Positions 10,492-22,357 of a stretch of DNA of 64,000 nucleotides are shown in pieces. Where the stretch lies: contig MDYQ01000028.1 in NCBI GenBank assembly GCA_003024175.1, forward strand, positions 1 to 64,000, read 5' to 3'. The notes beneath the pieces were generated by a model. That model searched no databases and was not told where the DNA came from. It saw only the letters and a program-made list of their open reading frames with translations. Each line of letters starts with the position of its first letter. Positions within the stretch are counted from its first letter, which is position 1. The position numbers were made by a program, and so were the translations under genes. Origin of the DNA: Planoprotostelium fungivorum. Lineage: Eukaryota; Evosea; Variosea; Cavosteliida; Cavosteliaceae.

Positions 10492-11489
10492 ATGCAGGCT
10501 CAAGACGCTGTTGTCACGGTGGAGAATGTTGCAAGACCAACGAATGAAGGAGATTTTTGGATATTTGGATACGGGTTTGTATGATGTTTGATGATCATCT
10601 CGGTGGATGACGACAACCAGTTCTCTCTTATGGAGACCATCATTCCCCTTCAAAGAGAGAGTGAATGGATACATCAAGGTGATTTAGCATCGTGATTCGA
10701 CATTGTGTCGCTGAATATACAGGGCTATCTTCGCACCTTCTTCCAAGGAAGCACTGATCATAGAGGGATACCTGGAAGTCCAGGGAGGGTGGTGACCCTC
10801 TTACCCAAAGATCATCATCATACTGCTGGCTTCAGTTCGAAAGAAGGTGAGGAGACATCAGTCGATGTGTGATCGAAATAGAATGAAATGGAGAACCAGT
10901 GATGACAGAGTGATGCATTAGGTGAAGAACTCGTCACTTGGGGTGCTGCCTTCTGTGTCGATTCTGCGGATCGAGAAGAGGTCATATCGTATCTGGATTA
11001 CAGGTGGCATGTGATGCACGATGTCATCTGAAGGCGAACGTAGAGAGAAGGGAGGGTACACACAATCAGTGGTGGATGTATATACAAAAGAAGATTGCCA
11101 CAAACCATTCTGTAAGGCATTGATCTATATGGCAACACCTGATAATGAGGAATATCTGGGTCCTGCCACCATGGAACAGATCGCAGATCAGATCATCAAA
11201 TCACACGGTGTAAGTCATTCAGATCATCTCTTCTGTGTTCATTGGTCTCATCGTGGATGTATGACCTCTGTTGAATTCTGAGACTTTCTGCAGCCGAGTG
11301 GACCGAATATTGAATATCTCCTCAACCTCGGTGAGTCTCTTATCTTTGTCGCTCACATCTGGATGATGTTCTGATGGACACACCGCAGCTGAAGCCCTGC
11401 GTTCGATGGAAGCCGATGACAGTCACGTCTTCGAATTAGAGAGAAAAGCAATCGAATTGCACAGAGTGGCTGAAGAGTTGTCACGATAA
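10492..11489 (+). CDS. ChaC-type gamma-glutamylcyclotransferase
   Basis: Cytosolic enzyme that cleaves glutathione to 5-oxoproline and Cys-Gly. The N-terminal motif is split by a 46-nt intron (10575-10620) and reads WIFGYGSLLWRPSFPFKE after splicing. GYLRTFFQGSTDHRGIPGSP and GRVVTLL follow. The active-site region is also split: YLDYR before and EKGGYTQ after the intron give YLDYREKGGY with the conserved catalytic glutamate. The C-terminus has PSGPNIEYLLNLAEALR and FELERKAIELHRV. The start is the first in-frame ATG before the conserved core. All diagnostic ChaC motifs are present and the enzyme looks intact. Confidence 0.93.
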
Positions 11490-11713
11490 AGACTTACATC
11501 TCTTCATTGCATCATCGAGAACCTTCACGTCGATCGACACCATAAGAGAATATTTAGACATTTCGCAGAAAAACAGATGCTGTGTGTGAGACGAGAAGTG
11601 TCTCGTTCCTCGTGCTGCTTTTCGGGAAACCGTTTTTCCCGCCAAAACTTCGTTTCAAAATTTAGCTAAACGCAAAGTCTTCAAAGGTGAGCAGCAGCAG
11701 CACCTTTCCATCG

Positions 11714-14062
11714 ATGTCTGAGACGAAGACAGACACAATGAGTTCTGCGGTAGACACACACAATCTCATGACACTCGCCGGCGATACTCTCGCCAAGCTG
11801 GGCGAGATCTGGGATGAAATGGGCCTCAATTCTGAAGAGAGAAGAGTCCAACTATCCCAACTTCAACAAGACGTGGCCTACGTTTACAATGACAGACTCA
11901 AGATGGAAGTGGAACATAGAGACACTCTGAGAGCTCGCATTGCAGCTGTAACCGATAGAGTCAACCGCTACGCCCTCGCACTCGGCCGTCCTCTGTTATC
12001 AGAGAAGGCCATCGACGAATCTACACTCAAGGCCAAGTTTGAAAAGATCACGTTCCTCTCCGCCGACATTGAGAAGGTGACACGCCTCTCTCTTTTCTTT
12101 CTGACCCTATGAAGGCATATGAGGACAGAGCTGGCCAGACTGAAGAGCACCACAAGCAGATACACGCCCTCTGGGAGACCTTGGGAGTCCAAGGAGAGAG
12201 AGATGTCTCTGGACAGTTCACCAACCCCCCAGAAGACCTGTCCGAACACCATCTGATCCGTTGCAAAGATCTCATCCACCAATTGACACAAGAGGTCGAA
12301 CAGAAGAGCGCTGAGGTAGATTCGAAGATCATTCATCATATGATGGCTCACCTTCTCCACAGGTCTCTCAACTCGTCATCCAGATCCGCGACATCTGGGA
12401 GGCACTCAGCATGGATGCCAACACCGCTGATGAAGTCGACAGACAGATCGAGTCCGGAGAAGTCAGCCTCTCCGCCGCTTCCATCACCAGCCTCAAGAGC
12501 AAGCGCGACGCCCTCACTCTGTTACACCAAGAGCGAGAGGAGGTGAACTCCCTCTCCTTCTCTCTCATCTGACCCCCCCCGCAGGAAGTCAGAGGTTACG
12601 CCGTGAAGATCGTGGAGCTGTGGAACCTCTTGGGAGTGTCCCCCGAGGACAGAACCATCTTCTTCCAACGTAACACTGGACTCGGACAAGAAGTCGTCGT
12701 TGGGGTGAGACGTCTCTTCATCATCATCCTTCTCATCATGGACAGTGCCGCGGAGAACTCGCACGCCTCGAAAACTTGAAGCAAGAGAGCATGAAGGGTC
12801 TGGTCCTCAAGGTCAGAGCCCAAGTGGAGAACCTGTGGGACGAGCTTCACCTCTCCGAGCAGGAGAGAGAGGCCTACCGCAAGAAGAACTACACCCCAGA
12901 ATACACCGAAGAGGCCCTGGAGCAGTTTGAGTCCTACCACAAGTACCTCGAAGAGAGAGCCGAGATCGTCCGTCCCATCCTCAAGCACATCTACAAGAGA
13001 GAGGAGATCCTGAAGGTGACATCCATCTACAACGCTCCTCTCAGGCCTGACTGGAATACAGGAGAAGATCGATTTCGAGGCCACGAGCTCAGACCCAGCG
13101 AGACTGTTGTCGAAGAAGAGAGACCCGGGAAGGTTGCTGAGAGAGGAGAAGATGAGAAGGATGATCAACAAGGAGCTACCCAAGATCGAGTCCACCCTCA
13201 GGACCACTCTGTCCAAGTGGAACAGTGAGAATGATGTCCCATTCCTCTACAATGGAGTGGACTACCTCGAGGAGCTGGGCCCCGAGGAGAGACCTGCCAA
13301 GAAGGTGAACCTCTTCTCTTCTTCTCTCTTCTCTCATCTTCTCCTCTCTTCTTTCATCTTCTCATCACACCTCCATAGGTAATGACTCAGGCCATGATGA
13401 ACGAATCCCTCTCCACCCCAAAGAAGGCCCCCGTGACACCCTCTGTCAAGCCAGGAAGCATCAGCCGCGGTAACCTCAACCGCACCCTCAACGCCACACC
13501 CACAAAGTGAGACCATCCACCATCCTTCCTTTCTCAATGACCAACAGGAGCCCCAAGGCAGCCACCGTGGGTCCCTCCTCTGGAAGGGTCGTGAGAAAGA
13601 ACGTCCCACAACAACCCATGTCCCTCGGCTACTCCTCTGCCGCCAAGTTGAACAGCACCCTCCCCGCTCAACCCCACCGCACACCAGAGGGTGAGTCCTC
13701 TTCTAGACATTGACTCCTCTCCTCTTCTAGAGATTGACTCCTCTTCTACATCGAGATTGACTCCTCTCAGGCAAGGCCCTCTTTGACATGAGCATGCCCA
13801 GTCCCATCTCTTCTTCCCCCGCAGGCACTGCCAGCAAGAAGAGACCCTTTGGTACATCCACCGTGAATGCCTCACCTTCGAAGGAGATTCAAGACAGAGT
13901 GGCAAAGAGCTTGAAGAGTGAGAGGAGGGGAGAGAGAGAGACTGACGGGGTGTAGATCTGGGATGTGCATCACCTGGAGGAACGGAGAACACACCCTTGG
14001 CATCTAGACTGGCCTCACCTGCAAAGAGGACACCCACGTCTAGAGTCACTGGCAGGCAGTAG
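11714..14062 (+). CDS. Microtubule bundler MAP65/PRC1/Ase1
   Basis: Homodimeric protein that crosslinks antiparallel microtubules in the spindle midzone. The N-terminal helical dimerisation rod contains LAKLGEIWDEMGLNSEERR and LRARIAAVTDRVNRYALALG. Spectrin-like repeats follow (IHALWETLGV, IRDIWEALSM-like exon near 12380-12420, YAVKIVELWNLLGVS-like exon near 12600). The conserved microtubule-binding block is LVLKVRAQVENLWDELHLSEQE with FESYHKYLEERAEIV and KRDPGRLL. The tail is serine- and proline-rich with TPKKAP, TPTK and SPAKRTP sites of CDK type. At least eight introns are inferred. The last exon (LGCASPGGTENTP, ending in RVTGRQ) stops at 14062. It converges with the TLDc gene. Confidence 0.92.
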
Positions 14063-14340
14063 GATGTCACATTGTACGTGGCCATCCCTTGTTCATACAC
14101 TTTTTCTCTTCTTCTCTTTCTCTCCTTCTCTTGTCCTCTTCTCTTTCTTCGTCTTGGATCTGTTGTGAATGTCATTGTCAACATGGTGATTACATCATCC
14201 ACTTTGACGTCAATAGAAATAACTTCGACAAGACAGCCAGGAATAAGACATCCTTGAATGAACCCAGACACCTCCTTTGACTCATGACAAATAGAAGAGG
14301 TGGAGAGATGACAAATAGAAGAGGGAAGAAGAGAAGATGT

Positions 14341-15213
14341 TTATGGATGGATGTGATAGACCTCCATGTCTCTCACAACAAAGTGAAAGGACCCTAAGAA
14401 GCTTCCATACTCGTGTTTGAACCTCACGTAGGACCTCTCTTCGTTGCACGTGTCACAGATCTTCAGATTGGGTACCTCTGACTGAAAGAAGGGACCGTAG
14501 CATGAGCTCCCTTGGATGAAACTCTTCCCCTGTGGATATTTCTGTGGGGCCACACCTCTCAAGGTCAGCGTGATGGTGAAGCGGGGCCTCACCTCTGTGA
14601 TGGGTCAGATGGAAGAGGAAGCTGTCGTCTGTTGGGTGTGACCTTCCATCAGATCTCCATGATGTGTTGGTGTAACCTCCAAAGAGGGAGTCATTGGTAG
14701 TGTGGATGATGATCAGGGTGGGACCCTGTGGGATGTCACTTCTAATCGATCGATCGATGGGACACCCTCTCATCGCAGTGTCTATGGAAGTCGGAGGATC
14801 GGAAGCCATGAGTGGAAGCTCTGTACAATAATTCTCCCATCTTCTTCTCTTCTAACCAACTCGTGACCAGCCTGACATGGTGTTCGCTGAGGATCTCGCT
14901 GTCCATTCGTGTTCGAATACGTTTGAAAAATGTCTGTAGAGGTGAGAGACGAGAGATGATGTGTACATCACCTCGTTTATGTACAATTCTTTCAGGTGGT
15001 CTTCTATTTGCTGTGTATGATGGATTAGTTGACGGACAACGATGGGACTCACCTTCTCATCTGCCTCTCTCCCACTTCGTTTCGTTTGATGTCTCGTCTT
15101 CTGCTACCGATCAGTGTCATCAATCAGAATCATCACATCAATCTTACGTCTGGTGTGGATGCATCTACCATCTTCACGTCGGGCACATCCTGAGATATAT
15201 ATGTCACGTCCAT
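14341..15213 (-). CDS. TLDc-domain protein
   Basis: The C-terminal two thirds form a TLDc domain, the fold shared by OXR1, NCOA7 and TBC1D24, linked to oxidative-stress protection and V-ATPase regulation. Visible motifs after splicing are GELLYRASTHGFRSSDFHR, GPTLIIIHTTNDSLFGGYT, WRSDGRSHPTDDSFLFHL, SSCYGPFFQSEVPNLKICD and MEVYHIHP at the end. The N-terminus is less certain: short exons give MDVTYISQDVPDVK, KTRHQTKRSGREADEK and QIEDHLKELYINE, a charged, possibly coiled-coil lead. The junction into the TLDc frame near 14940 has more than one possible splice. The start at 15213 is only 90 bp from the divergent UBXN7 start. Confidence 0.8.
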
Positions 15214-15303
15214 AGGCTCATTGGATCGGTTGAATGTTCAATGCAGGAACGGAATTGTGATGTTCAAATTACAACCAGGCGGTGTGTGTCTCATCTCCCA
15301 AAG

Positions 15304-17178
15304 ATGTCCGATGGATTGATCACCGAATTGACGTCTATCAATGAATTGATGTCTATCACTGGTTTAGACTACGAAGCTGCTTCAAACCTTCTGGAGGTAC
15401 ACACTTCGGAATCGTTGAGAATCGATCTGATTGCATTCAGGCGGCTGGTTGGGATCTATCGACTGCAATATCTCTTCACATGCCGGATGAGCCTGCGGGA
15501 GCTGCCATCAATGACGAAGACAATGTTCGAGCACCCATTCTCGCCACGGAACAAGTCTTATCATACAATCCCGCAGGGACCGAACCTTCTTTTCACCCTC
15601 GCATCAATACGAATCCTTTTCCAGTCGAGGCATTCAGAGATTTCAAGAGAGAATCATCACACAGACGTGAGATCATTTTACACACCATGTCCACTGAGTG
15701 AGAGACAGCGTCGGACGTAGACAAAGCGAAGAGACTGGCGGATCTGTTCAAGCCTCCAGTTGAATTGATCTTCAAGCAGAGCTTCGATGAGGTGAAGATG
15801 CAGAGTGATCGGTGCAGGGGATTGAAGATGAGAGACAGGCACAGATAGTAGGACAGAAAGAGAATCGATGGATCCTCGTGAATATACAGAACTCGGCTGA
15901 ATTTGCCTCCCAACAACTGAATCGAGACACGTGGACAGATCCCTCTGTCGTCTCTCTCATCAAGTTTTCTTTCATCTTCTTTCAGGTGATCACATCAGGC
16001 ATCATCTTTGTTTCTTCATCATCTACCGAGAGAGATTGAACCGTTGCAGCGAGATTACAACTCATCAGATGGAGAACAGTACGTAAGATATTATCCTGAT
16101 GCCTCTGTGCAACCTCATCTAGGCATCGTTGATCCTCGAACGGGAGAACTGGTATACAAATCCACCGGCTTCGTGAAACCAAAGACATTCGCCAGAACAC
16201 GTGATGATCATCTCATCTCACATCATCTGTTCCATCCATACAAACAACCACATTCAACATATCACCTCTATATGTGTGTATACGTTCTTTTCTCACACGA
16301 AGAACAATAATATAGAAAACACAGTCGTTAACGAAAACAGTTCACAGTTTCTTGAAAGACAACATCCTCTCAGACCAGAAGATAGAGATAGAAGATGATA
16401 CGAAGAGAAACATGTGTGACATGACAGAAGAGGAACAACTGGAGGCAGCCATGAGAGCATCACTCACTGAACACGGTGACATCAATCAGCCCATCGAATT
16501 AGACTCCAACAACGAAGACGAGGGAAGGTCTGCAACGAAGAGAAAGAGTGAACAGGAGGTGATCGTTCATCATCATCATCTTGATGATCATCACTCAACA
16601 TCGATATGAGGTATTAACGTAAGAGTCAGGGAAAACAACAAACAAAGAGAACGAAAGAGACGAAGAAGGAGGAAGAGAAGAAGAAAGAAGATACAAAGAA
16701 AGAGGAGAAGAAAGAGGAGAAGAAAGAGAAGAAAGAGGAGAAGAAAGAAGAGAAGAAAGAGGAGAAGAAAGAAGAGAAGGAACCAACGGAAGCTGACTTC
16801 CCCGAAGGAGATTGTCAAGTGAGAACCCTTTCACACTTCTCATTCATTCCTCCACTCGATCGAAACGAACAAAGAGAAGAGACTGAAGAGAGAAAGGTCC
16901 AAATCAGAGAGGCAAACAACAACACACTGCGGCACTCCTTCTCAGAGGGTGACACCCTACACAAGATCCATCGCTACGCACAATGGAAGAGAACAGACAG
17001 CAGCAGCACCCCCTTCCACTTCATGACCACCTTTCCAAACAGAGTCTTCACCTCGGAAGACGAAGCGAAGACGATCAAAGAGTTGAACTTGGGGAAGAGG
17101 TGCTGTCTCATCATGATGCATGAGGCACCATCATCTGACCCTCTATATAGGTTCGTGTTGATATTGGTCATCGAATAA
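15304..17178 (+). CDS. UBXN7: UBX-domain p97/Cdc48 adaptor, UBXN7 type
   Basis: Adaptor that brings ubiquitylated substrates to the p97/Cdc48 ATPase. The domain order matches UBXN7/Ubx5: UBA-like (INELMSITGLDYEAASNLLE joined to AAGWDLSTAISLHMP), then VRAPILATEQVL. A UAS thioredoxin-like domain follows (LADLFKPPVELIFKQSFDEV, RWILVNIQNSAEFASQQLNR, GIVDPRTGELVYKSTGF). A UIM-like helix (EEQLEAAMRASLTEH), a long K/E-rich linker (16660-16780) and a C-terminal UBX domain come next (VQIREANNNTLRHSF, FMTTFPNRVFTSEDE, IKELNLGKRCCLIMM). At least five introns are inferred. The stop lies 3 bp from the end of the convergent bromodomain gene. Confidence 0.92.
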
Positions 17179-17181
17179 AGA

Positions 17182-19310
17182 TCAAGAGACGTTTATCTTT
17201 TCGACTTTCTTCTCTTGTGGGGGGAGACGGTTGAGTAGCTCGACGTGTTCCTTCTTCGCTTTCGGTCGGTAGCAGCACCAGAAGCTGTCGTAGTACATTG
17301 CACTTCCTCTCACTCCCTCTTCCATCTGTCTCTCTTTCAGTTTCGTCTCTTCTTCAGCATGCAACGTGTGGAATCACCATCGTGATGTGATGATGGTGGA
17401 TGATGATGGAGATCGTCATGTGATGGTGGATGATGATCGACGATGTGTGTGGAGAAGAAGTGAGGGTGTCACCTTTCTCCTCTGTTTCTTCTCTTGCAGA
17501 GTCATCGAATCTCCTCTCTTGAGGTGGATCTGCTCTGGTGCTGGACCCAGGCCGAACTTTGGAGGAGGAGTTGGTGTGATCTGTATCTTACTCGCATTCA
17601 GAGCAGCCGGTCGACTCAGTGGTTGCAGAGGTGGTTGTACCTTTTGAATTCAATCTTCCATTCAAATGAACAGAAGAGACAGAAGATGAAGAGAGGACAT
17701 CATAGAGGAAGAAGAGGAGATGAAGAGAGGACATAGAGGAAGGAGAAGAGAGGAAGTGGTAGATAGGGAGTGAGTCACTTTGAAGGTGTGTGCGAAAGGA
17801 GATTGATTGGTGAGTGTTGCGATGGATTGTACGGGTACGTTGACACTGGCGTCTATGTTGGCCTTTGATGTTCGATTGAAGATTTGGGCCAAGCGTATGG
17901 CCGATCTTCCCTATCATTGTGTCACTCATCCATCGTTCGGATCATTCGCGTCATCATCTTCCATGATGATGCATCATCATTTTGTATGACACATCGATTA
18001 TTATTCTCTGTTTATATTCGTGAAGGTGATGATATTGCATGGGAGATGAACTCACGGGTGTCTGTGCGACATTTGAGCTTCCTGGTCTGTATTTCCTCCT
18101 GCACTTGGAACAATACCAAGCAGATGTGTTGGGTGCGGACGTCAAACCCAGGCATTTCAGATGGAACGATTGTCCACAATCGCCATCACAAATGAGGAGT
18201 TCACCCGGATCTCCGCAGATGCCACAGATGTCTGACTCGTATCCTCTCTTCCTCTCTGATTTAACTCCAATTCTCTCGTCCTCGATCATTCTGACCCTCT
18301 GAATCTTGATCAATCGATTTGCATTGCACCATCCAATCACCTGTGAAAAATCCTTCTCTAATTCTCTCGCATGCTCGTATACACTAGATCCCTTCTTGTG
18401 GTAGACATATGTGTTCCTCCAAATCAAATTCAATGCTTCGAGAAATTCCTTCGAGTCTGAATATAAAGATTGATCGAGATTCCTCTTCAACGTTGTGAAG
18501 TCCATGGGCCGCTTGACGATCTCGGCGTAATCGTTCAGTCCATATCGATCATACTCTATCGGCTCGAGAAAAGGCCAAGCGTGCTATCTCACGTCATTCA
18601 ACATTTCCTCGTGTATGATCACCTCTGATTCCATCAGCTCTGCCAGAATGGTCTTACAATCGTCCAGTGTGACCTTCCTCCCATACCTCTTCTGCTCCAA
18701 CTTGTGGAACGTATTCTGCTTCGTCTTTCCCTCCTCCATCACAGTGTCCCCCTTCGATACGCAATGCAAACCATCCCATCACCCAAATGCGTTGTAGTGG
18801 AGTGACAGTATTTCGTCCAGCACCAAAGCCCCTTTCATTGAATACACTATTCAGTCGACGTTTCTGCCTGATAGGATAAATATCATCAGGCAGCGTTCGT
18901 AGGACCTCATTCAGCACCTCTTCGGCTCCCGTTCTGGATGGATTTCTCGTATCCATCGCCCGAGGTCCCGTTCCTATCGTTGCGTTTTCGGAAAGTCGAG
19001 AAAGGTGCTGAATCTGCACCGAGAATTCCTCTTGTTCCTTGTCCTCCGCCCTTCTTCCGAGTGGGTACGCTCGGAAAACCCATCGAATAGGAGCAAAATG
19101 AGGACGTGACTGAGACCATGGAATGGATGCAGGTGGTGAGAGGAAGAAGACAGAGTAGGGAGAGAGGAAGGAGTGGAGAAGCCGTGTCCGTGGAGCACTT
19201 CGCGAATTCTTGTGTCGGATGATTTCACTTCTTCGGCTTTCCAAAGTTGTTTCTGACGCCAAATTCTGACGGGAGTGACACCCCACAACCTGAGCAACCC
19301 AACAACATCA
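17182..19310 (-). CDS. Bromodomain-PHD finger chromatin protein
   Basis: Nuclear histone-reader candidate. The N-terminal region (RTLPDDIYPIRQKRRLNSVF) is followed after a 31-nt intron by GDTVMEEGKTKQN and LDDCKTILAELMESE. The bromodomain reads AWPFLEPIEYDRYGLNDY, then PMDFTTLKRNLDQSLYSD, LIWRNTYVYHKKGS and YEHARELEKDF. A PHD finger follows with the full Cys4-His-Cys3 set (CGICGDPGELLICDGDCGQS, then FHLKCLGL and WYCSKC). The C-terminal exons give NRTSKANIDASVNVPVQS, PLSRPAALNASKI and YYDSFWCCYRPKAKKEH. An acetyl-lysine reader next to a methyl-lysine reader suggests a combinatorial histone role. The first exon and exact start near 19310 are unresolved. Confidence 0.82.
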
Positions 19311-19472
19311 TCACGCACCCTGACTCTAAAATATAGAAGAGGTGTGTTCGTTAGATTCTACATCCTCTCGACATGTACACACCCCTCTACGATGGACGAT
19401 CGAGGCATCGTCCACGAGATGGTGGATGAGATGGATTCCTTCTGATGAACGTAAAGACATACGGATGTGAAT

Positions 19473-20609
19473 ATGAGGAAAGTTTCTCGCACCTCCTGCT
19501 GCCACGTGTGCAAGACCTCGATGAACCAATACCAAAGGGACCACGTAGAATGCACAACCACGGGCTGTAATAAGATTGTATGCAATATCTGCTTCTCGAC
19601 TCGACTCAACGAAGGTACCTACCAAGAGGTGATCACATCAGGTTCTCATCATATCTGAGACATCGACAGGCCGCATCGAACCCACAGTATAGATGTCCAC
19701 AGTGCACGGGAACATGTCCCTGCGAAAGATGTGCCAGGGGAAAGGCTAGAGAGGCGTATCATAGGATCATGGAAGAAGAGAAGAAGGTGGACACGTACTA
19801 AACTTCTCTCGCTCATCTCAAATAGGTAACACCATCGAAAACTTCTCCTCCAAAGATACAGACATCTTCCAATGGGAATGGTGCAACACCCAACGGAAGA
19901 AGAGTGAGTCCGTCCACTCTCGTCTGTCTCACGTCCATTTCTGATTCACATTTAGGTTGGAAAGAGGAAGAAGAAGGTGAAGCGGATACCGATGGACCAT
20001 CTGACTCTCACAGGTTTACACTTCAGAGGACGATTTTGTAGAGAGTAACGGTTACGACACCGACGAGTTCATTCCTAAAGTTCCAAGGTGACCTTCCATC
20101 TCGATCTCCCATTCCGATGCATTCCAATCACACATCGACTCACGTCTTCTCCAACAGAGAATCGCCCGTGGCACAAATACAGCAACAACAGAACGAAAGC
20201 GAGATGAGCCAGATGCGAGAGTCTTTAGAGGAGATGTTGGGTGAGTCCATCTCATTCTTCTCCATCTGATCCGTGAAGGAACCATCGCCAGACTCTCCCA
20301 AGACATGGCAGAGATGAAGAGAGATCACAGTGCTCTGGAGAAGAAGGTGCATGCATGATCGTCTGAGAAGATGATGACTGACCGATGACGTCAGCTATCC
20401 GCTGTGACGAACGAATTGCAGTACATGAAACAGCAACAACAGCAGCAACAGCAGCTACAGTTACCCACCAACACGACCGATCTCCTTTTGAATCAACTCA
20501 AAGTCGAATTCGACTCTACGATGGTGAGCGATCGTCGTCACATTCACGTGTTCCTGATCTGATGCAGTCCCCTCAGATGAAAGAACCTATCTTCTGTTAC
20601 GATATATGA
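19473..20609 (+). CDS. CDCA7-type zinc finger (zf-4CXXC_R1) protein
   Basis: The zinc finger matches the CDCA7 C-terminal family (4CXXC_R1), whose animal members bind hemimethylated DNA and activate the HELLS remodeller. Cysteines are CCHVCK, CTTTGC and CNICF in exon 1. After a 42-nt intron come RCPQCTGTCPCERCARGK and a helical basic exit. Downstream exons encode VTPSKTSPPK, VGKRKKKVYTSEDDF (a 37-nt intron restores the frame) and a coiled coil (IQQQQNESEMSQMRESLEEM, IARLSQDMAEMKRDHSALEK). A glutamine-rich stretch and SPQMKEPIFCYDI at the end complete the protein. The zinc finger lies at the N-terminus here rather than at the C-terminus as in vertebrate CDCA7. A further upstream exon is possible. 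It diverges from the bromodomain-PHD gene. Confidence 0.82.
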
Positions 20610-20760
20610 TACGGCCGAAACTGTTTATAAATCTTTACTTCTCTCATTTCATCTTTTTAGGGATCCATGATGGAGACGTAAGACCTCTCGTGATGTAAGG
20701 TGAGGATTATTCTTTACCAGCCACATTGACAGAGATGAGTGATGCAGAAGTAAATATCAT

Positions 20761-21448
20761 TTATTCATCGTCTGATCCATCAGAAGAGGAGGCTCCATCG
20801 TCCGAATCAGCGGCGGGGGCGGCAACGGGTGCCGCTCGTCCCTCTTCGTAAGCCTTCTTGGCCTCGTTGTATCTGACGGTATCCTTCTGTGCTTTGTCGA
20901 TAAACGTTTGCTTCTCCGTCGGTGTGATGGCCTTCCATGCCTCAGACAGCTTGGCAGTCAACTCTGTCATCTTGAGCTTGGGGAACTTCTCCTTGAACTC
21001 GGGTCTCTTCTCGTTGGCGAAGAACATGAAGGAGGTAGTTGGGCGCTTGGGTTGGTTGGGGTCCTTCTTGACTCGCTTCCTTCTCTTCTTTCCGGATGAA
21101 GAATCACTGTCGCTGTTGTCTTCTTCGGGGGGAGGGACGTAGCTCTTCAGTTCCTCTTGGTATCTCTCCGAATCGCGAGAGCTCATCAGCTCGTATTTCT
21201 ACAAACGTATGTCAGACGCCATCCTCTATGGATGGAATGGAGTCGATAGGAAGTCTGACCTTTCTCTCCTCAGCGCTGGTTTCCTTCCATAACTCTCCGA
21301 GACGCTTTCCGACGTCGGTGATCTTCATTCCAGGGTTGGCCTCACGGACTTCAGGTCTCTTCTCGTTGGCGAAGAACATGAAGGAGGACATGGCCCTCTT
21401 GGGCTTGGCGGGATCCTTCTTCTTCTTTGTCTTGGCTACGCGTCCCAT
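20761..21448 (-). CDS. HMGB protein with two HMG boxes
   Basis: Abundant type of chromatin DNA-bending protein, about 208 residues. Exon 1 starts MGRVAKTKKKKDPAKPKR and begins HMG box 1 (SSFMFFANEKRPEVREANPG, GKRLGELWKETSAEERK). A 65-nt intron is removed and box 1 ends with ERYQEELKSY. A basic linker (KKRRKRVKKDPNQPKRP) leads to box 2 (TSFMFFANEKRPEFKEKFPK, LSEAWKAITPTEKQ, YNEAKKAYEEG). The tail is acidic and serine-rich (DDGASSSDGSDDE), as in HMGB1. The two boxes share the stretch SFMFFANEKRPE, consistent with internal duplication. Confidence 0.94.
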
Positions 21449-22357
21449 TGTTCTCTCTCTACTCTTTCTCTTTGGGATAGACTTCGGTGACTACTGATCA
21501 CCGTTTGTGTTGCCTCTTTGTGTGTGTGGAAATGAATGAAACCAGAATGCAAAGGTCCAACGACTTCCGTTGAAGACCTCCTCTCCGTCCTCCTAACGGC
21601 TAGTTTTACACTTGGCGCCTTTCCCTTCCCTTTCACTCCTCCAGATCTGGGTACACCCTATGCCCAGAATTTGGACCACTTGGGGACTTTGTGCGGTTTC
21701 GGTTGAATGCGAGAGTCGGTTGAACCTTCGCTTGGACCACTTGTATGACTTTCTTTGGTTAAAATAAAAGGGTCCTCCGAAGGGATTCTGTAACACATCC
21801 TTCCCTCCCATCTCTCTTCCTCTTTACACATCTTCCGCTGTGATTCTGTGTTCTACTCCTCTTCTTGTGTCTTTCTCTTATGGTTGTATAGAGAGGGAAG
21901 ACATCGGAAGAGTTGTGATCCACCTGTATGAAGACAAGAGTATGTCTGTGAGACCTCCGTTGTGCTGCAGATCATTTGTGGTTAGGTTATGTTCGTTCTC
22001 ACCGATATCGGTTATGGAGATTCTGCATAGCTGTTTCGTCAGCCTCAAAAGAACAGAGAAAAGGGAAAGGGATCCTCTTGAAGAGACGTTGGTGATGTCG
22101 AAGACATTGCGGGATGACTTTCGTATCGGCTCACCAAGCCATCGTTTGTCAAAAGACAATTTCAAAGATCCTCAGCTGTTTTTATAATTCTGTGATGCCG
22201 GTGCATTTGATCTCCCGTCTTTCGTGATACACTTGGCAGTAGGGTGCGTCCATGTGACCGATCAAACATCATTAGAGGCCGTTGTTCACCTTCGTGTTAG
22301 GTTTCTTCTTTCTATCACGAAACACGATTCACGAGGACAACGACCAGTTTCGATACT
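21449..22357. other. Intergenic stretch with overlapping unassigned frames
   Basis: No gene is recognised. Long frames overlap on both strands: 21840-22187 on plus (115 codons) and 21878-22165 on minus (95 codons). A preceding minus-strand frame could begin MFDRSHGRTLLPS. None has a domain or a clear splice partner. The left part (21450-21600) should contain the HMGB promoter. A short repeat of TTGGACCACTTG occurs near 21672 and 21733. Confidence 0.45.

Noticed and set aside
14812-15720. 302-codon plus-strand open frame
   Set aside because: It runs antisense through the 5' exons of the TLDc gene and then in the wrong frame through UBXN7, whose spliced frame gives clear UBA and UAS motifs. 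It is a shadow.
20007-20031. A 13-nt intron in the CDCA7-like gene
   Set aside because: A 37-nt intron with a normal GTGAAG donor restores the frame better (KKKVYTSEDDF), so no ultra-short intron is needed. A similar apparent 11-17 nt intron in the CDF gene was replaced by a 44-nt one.
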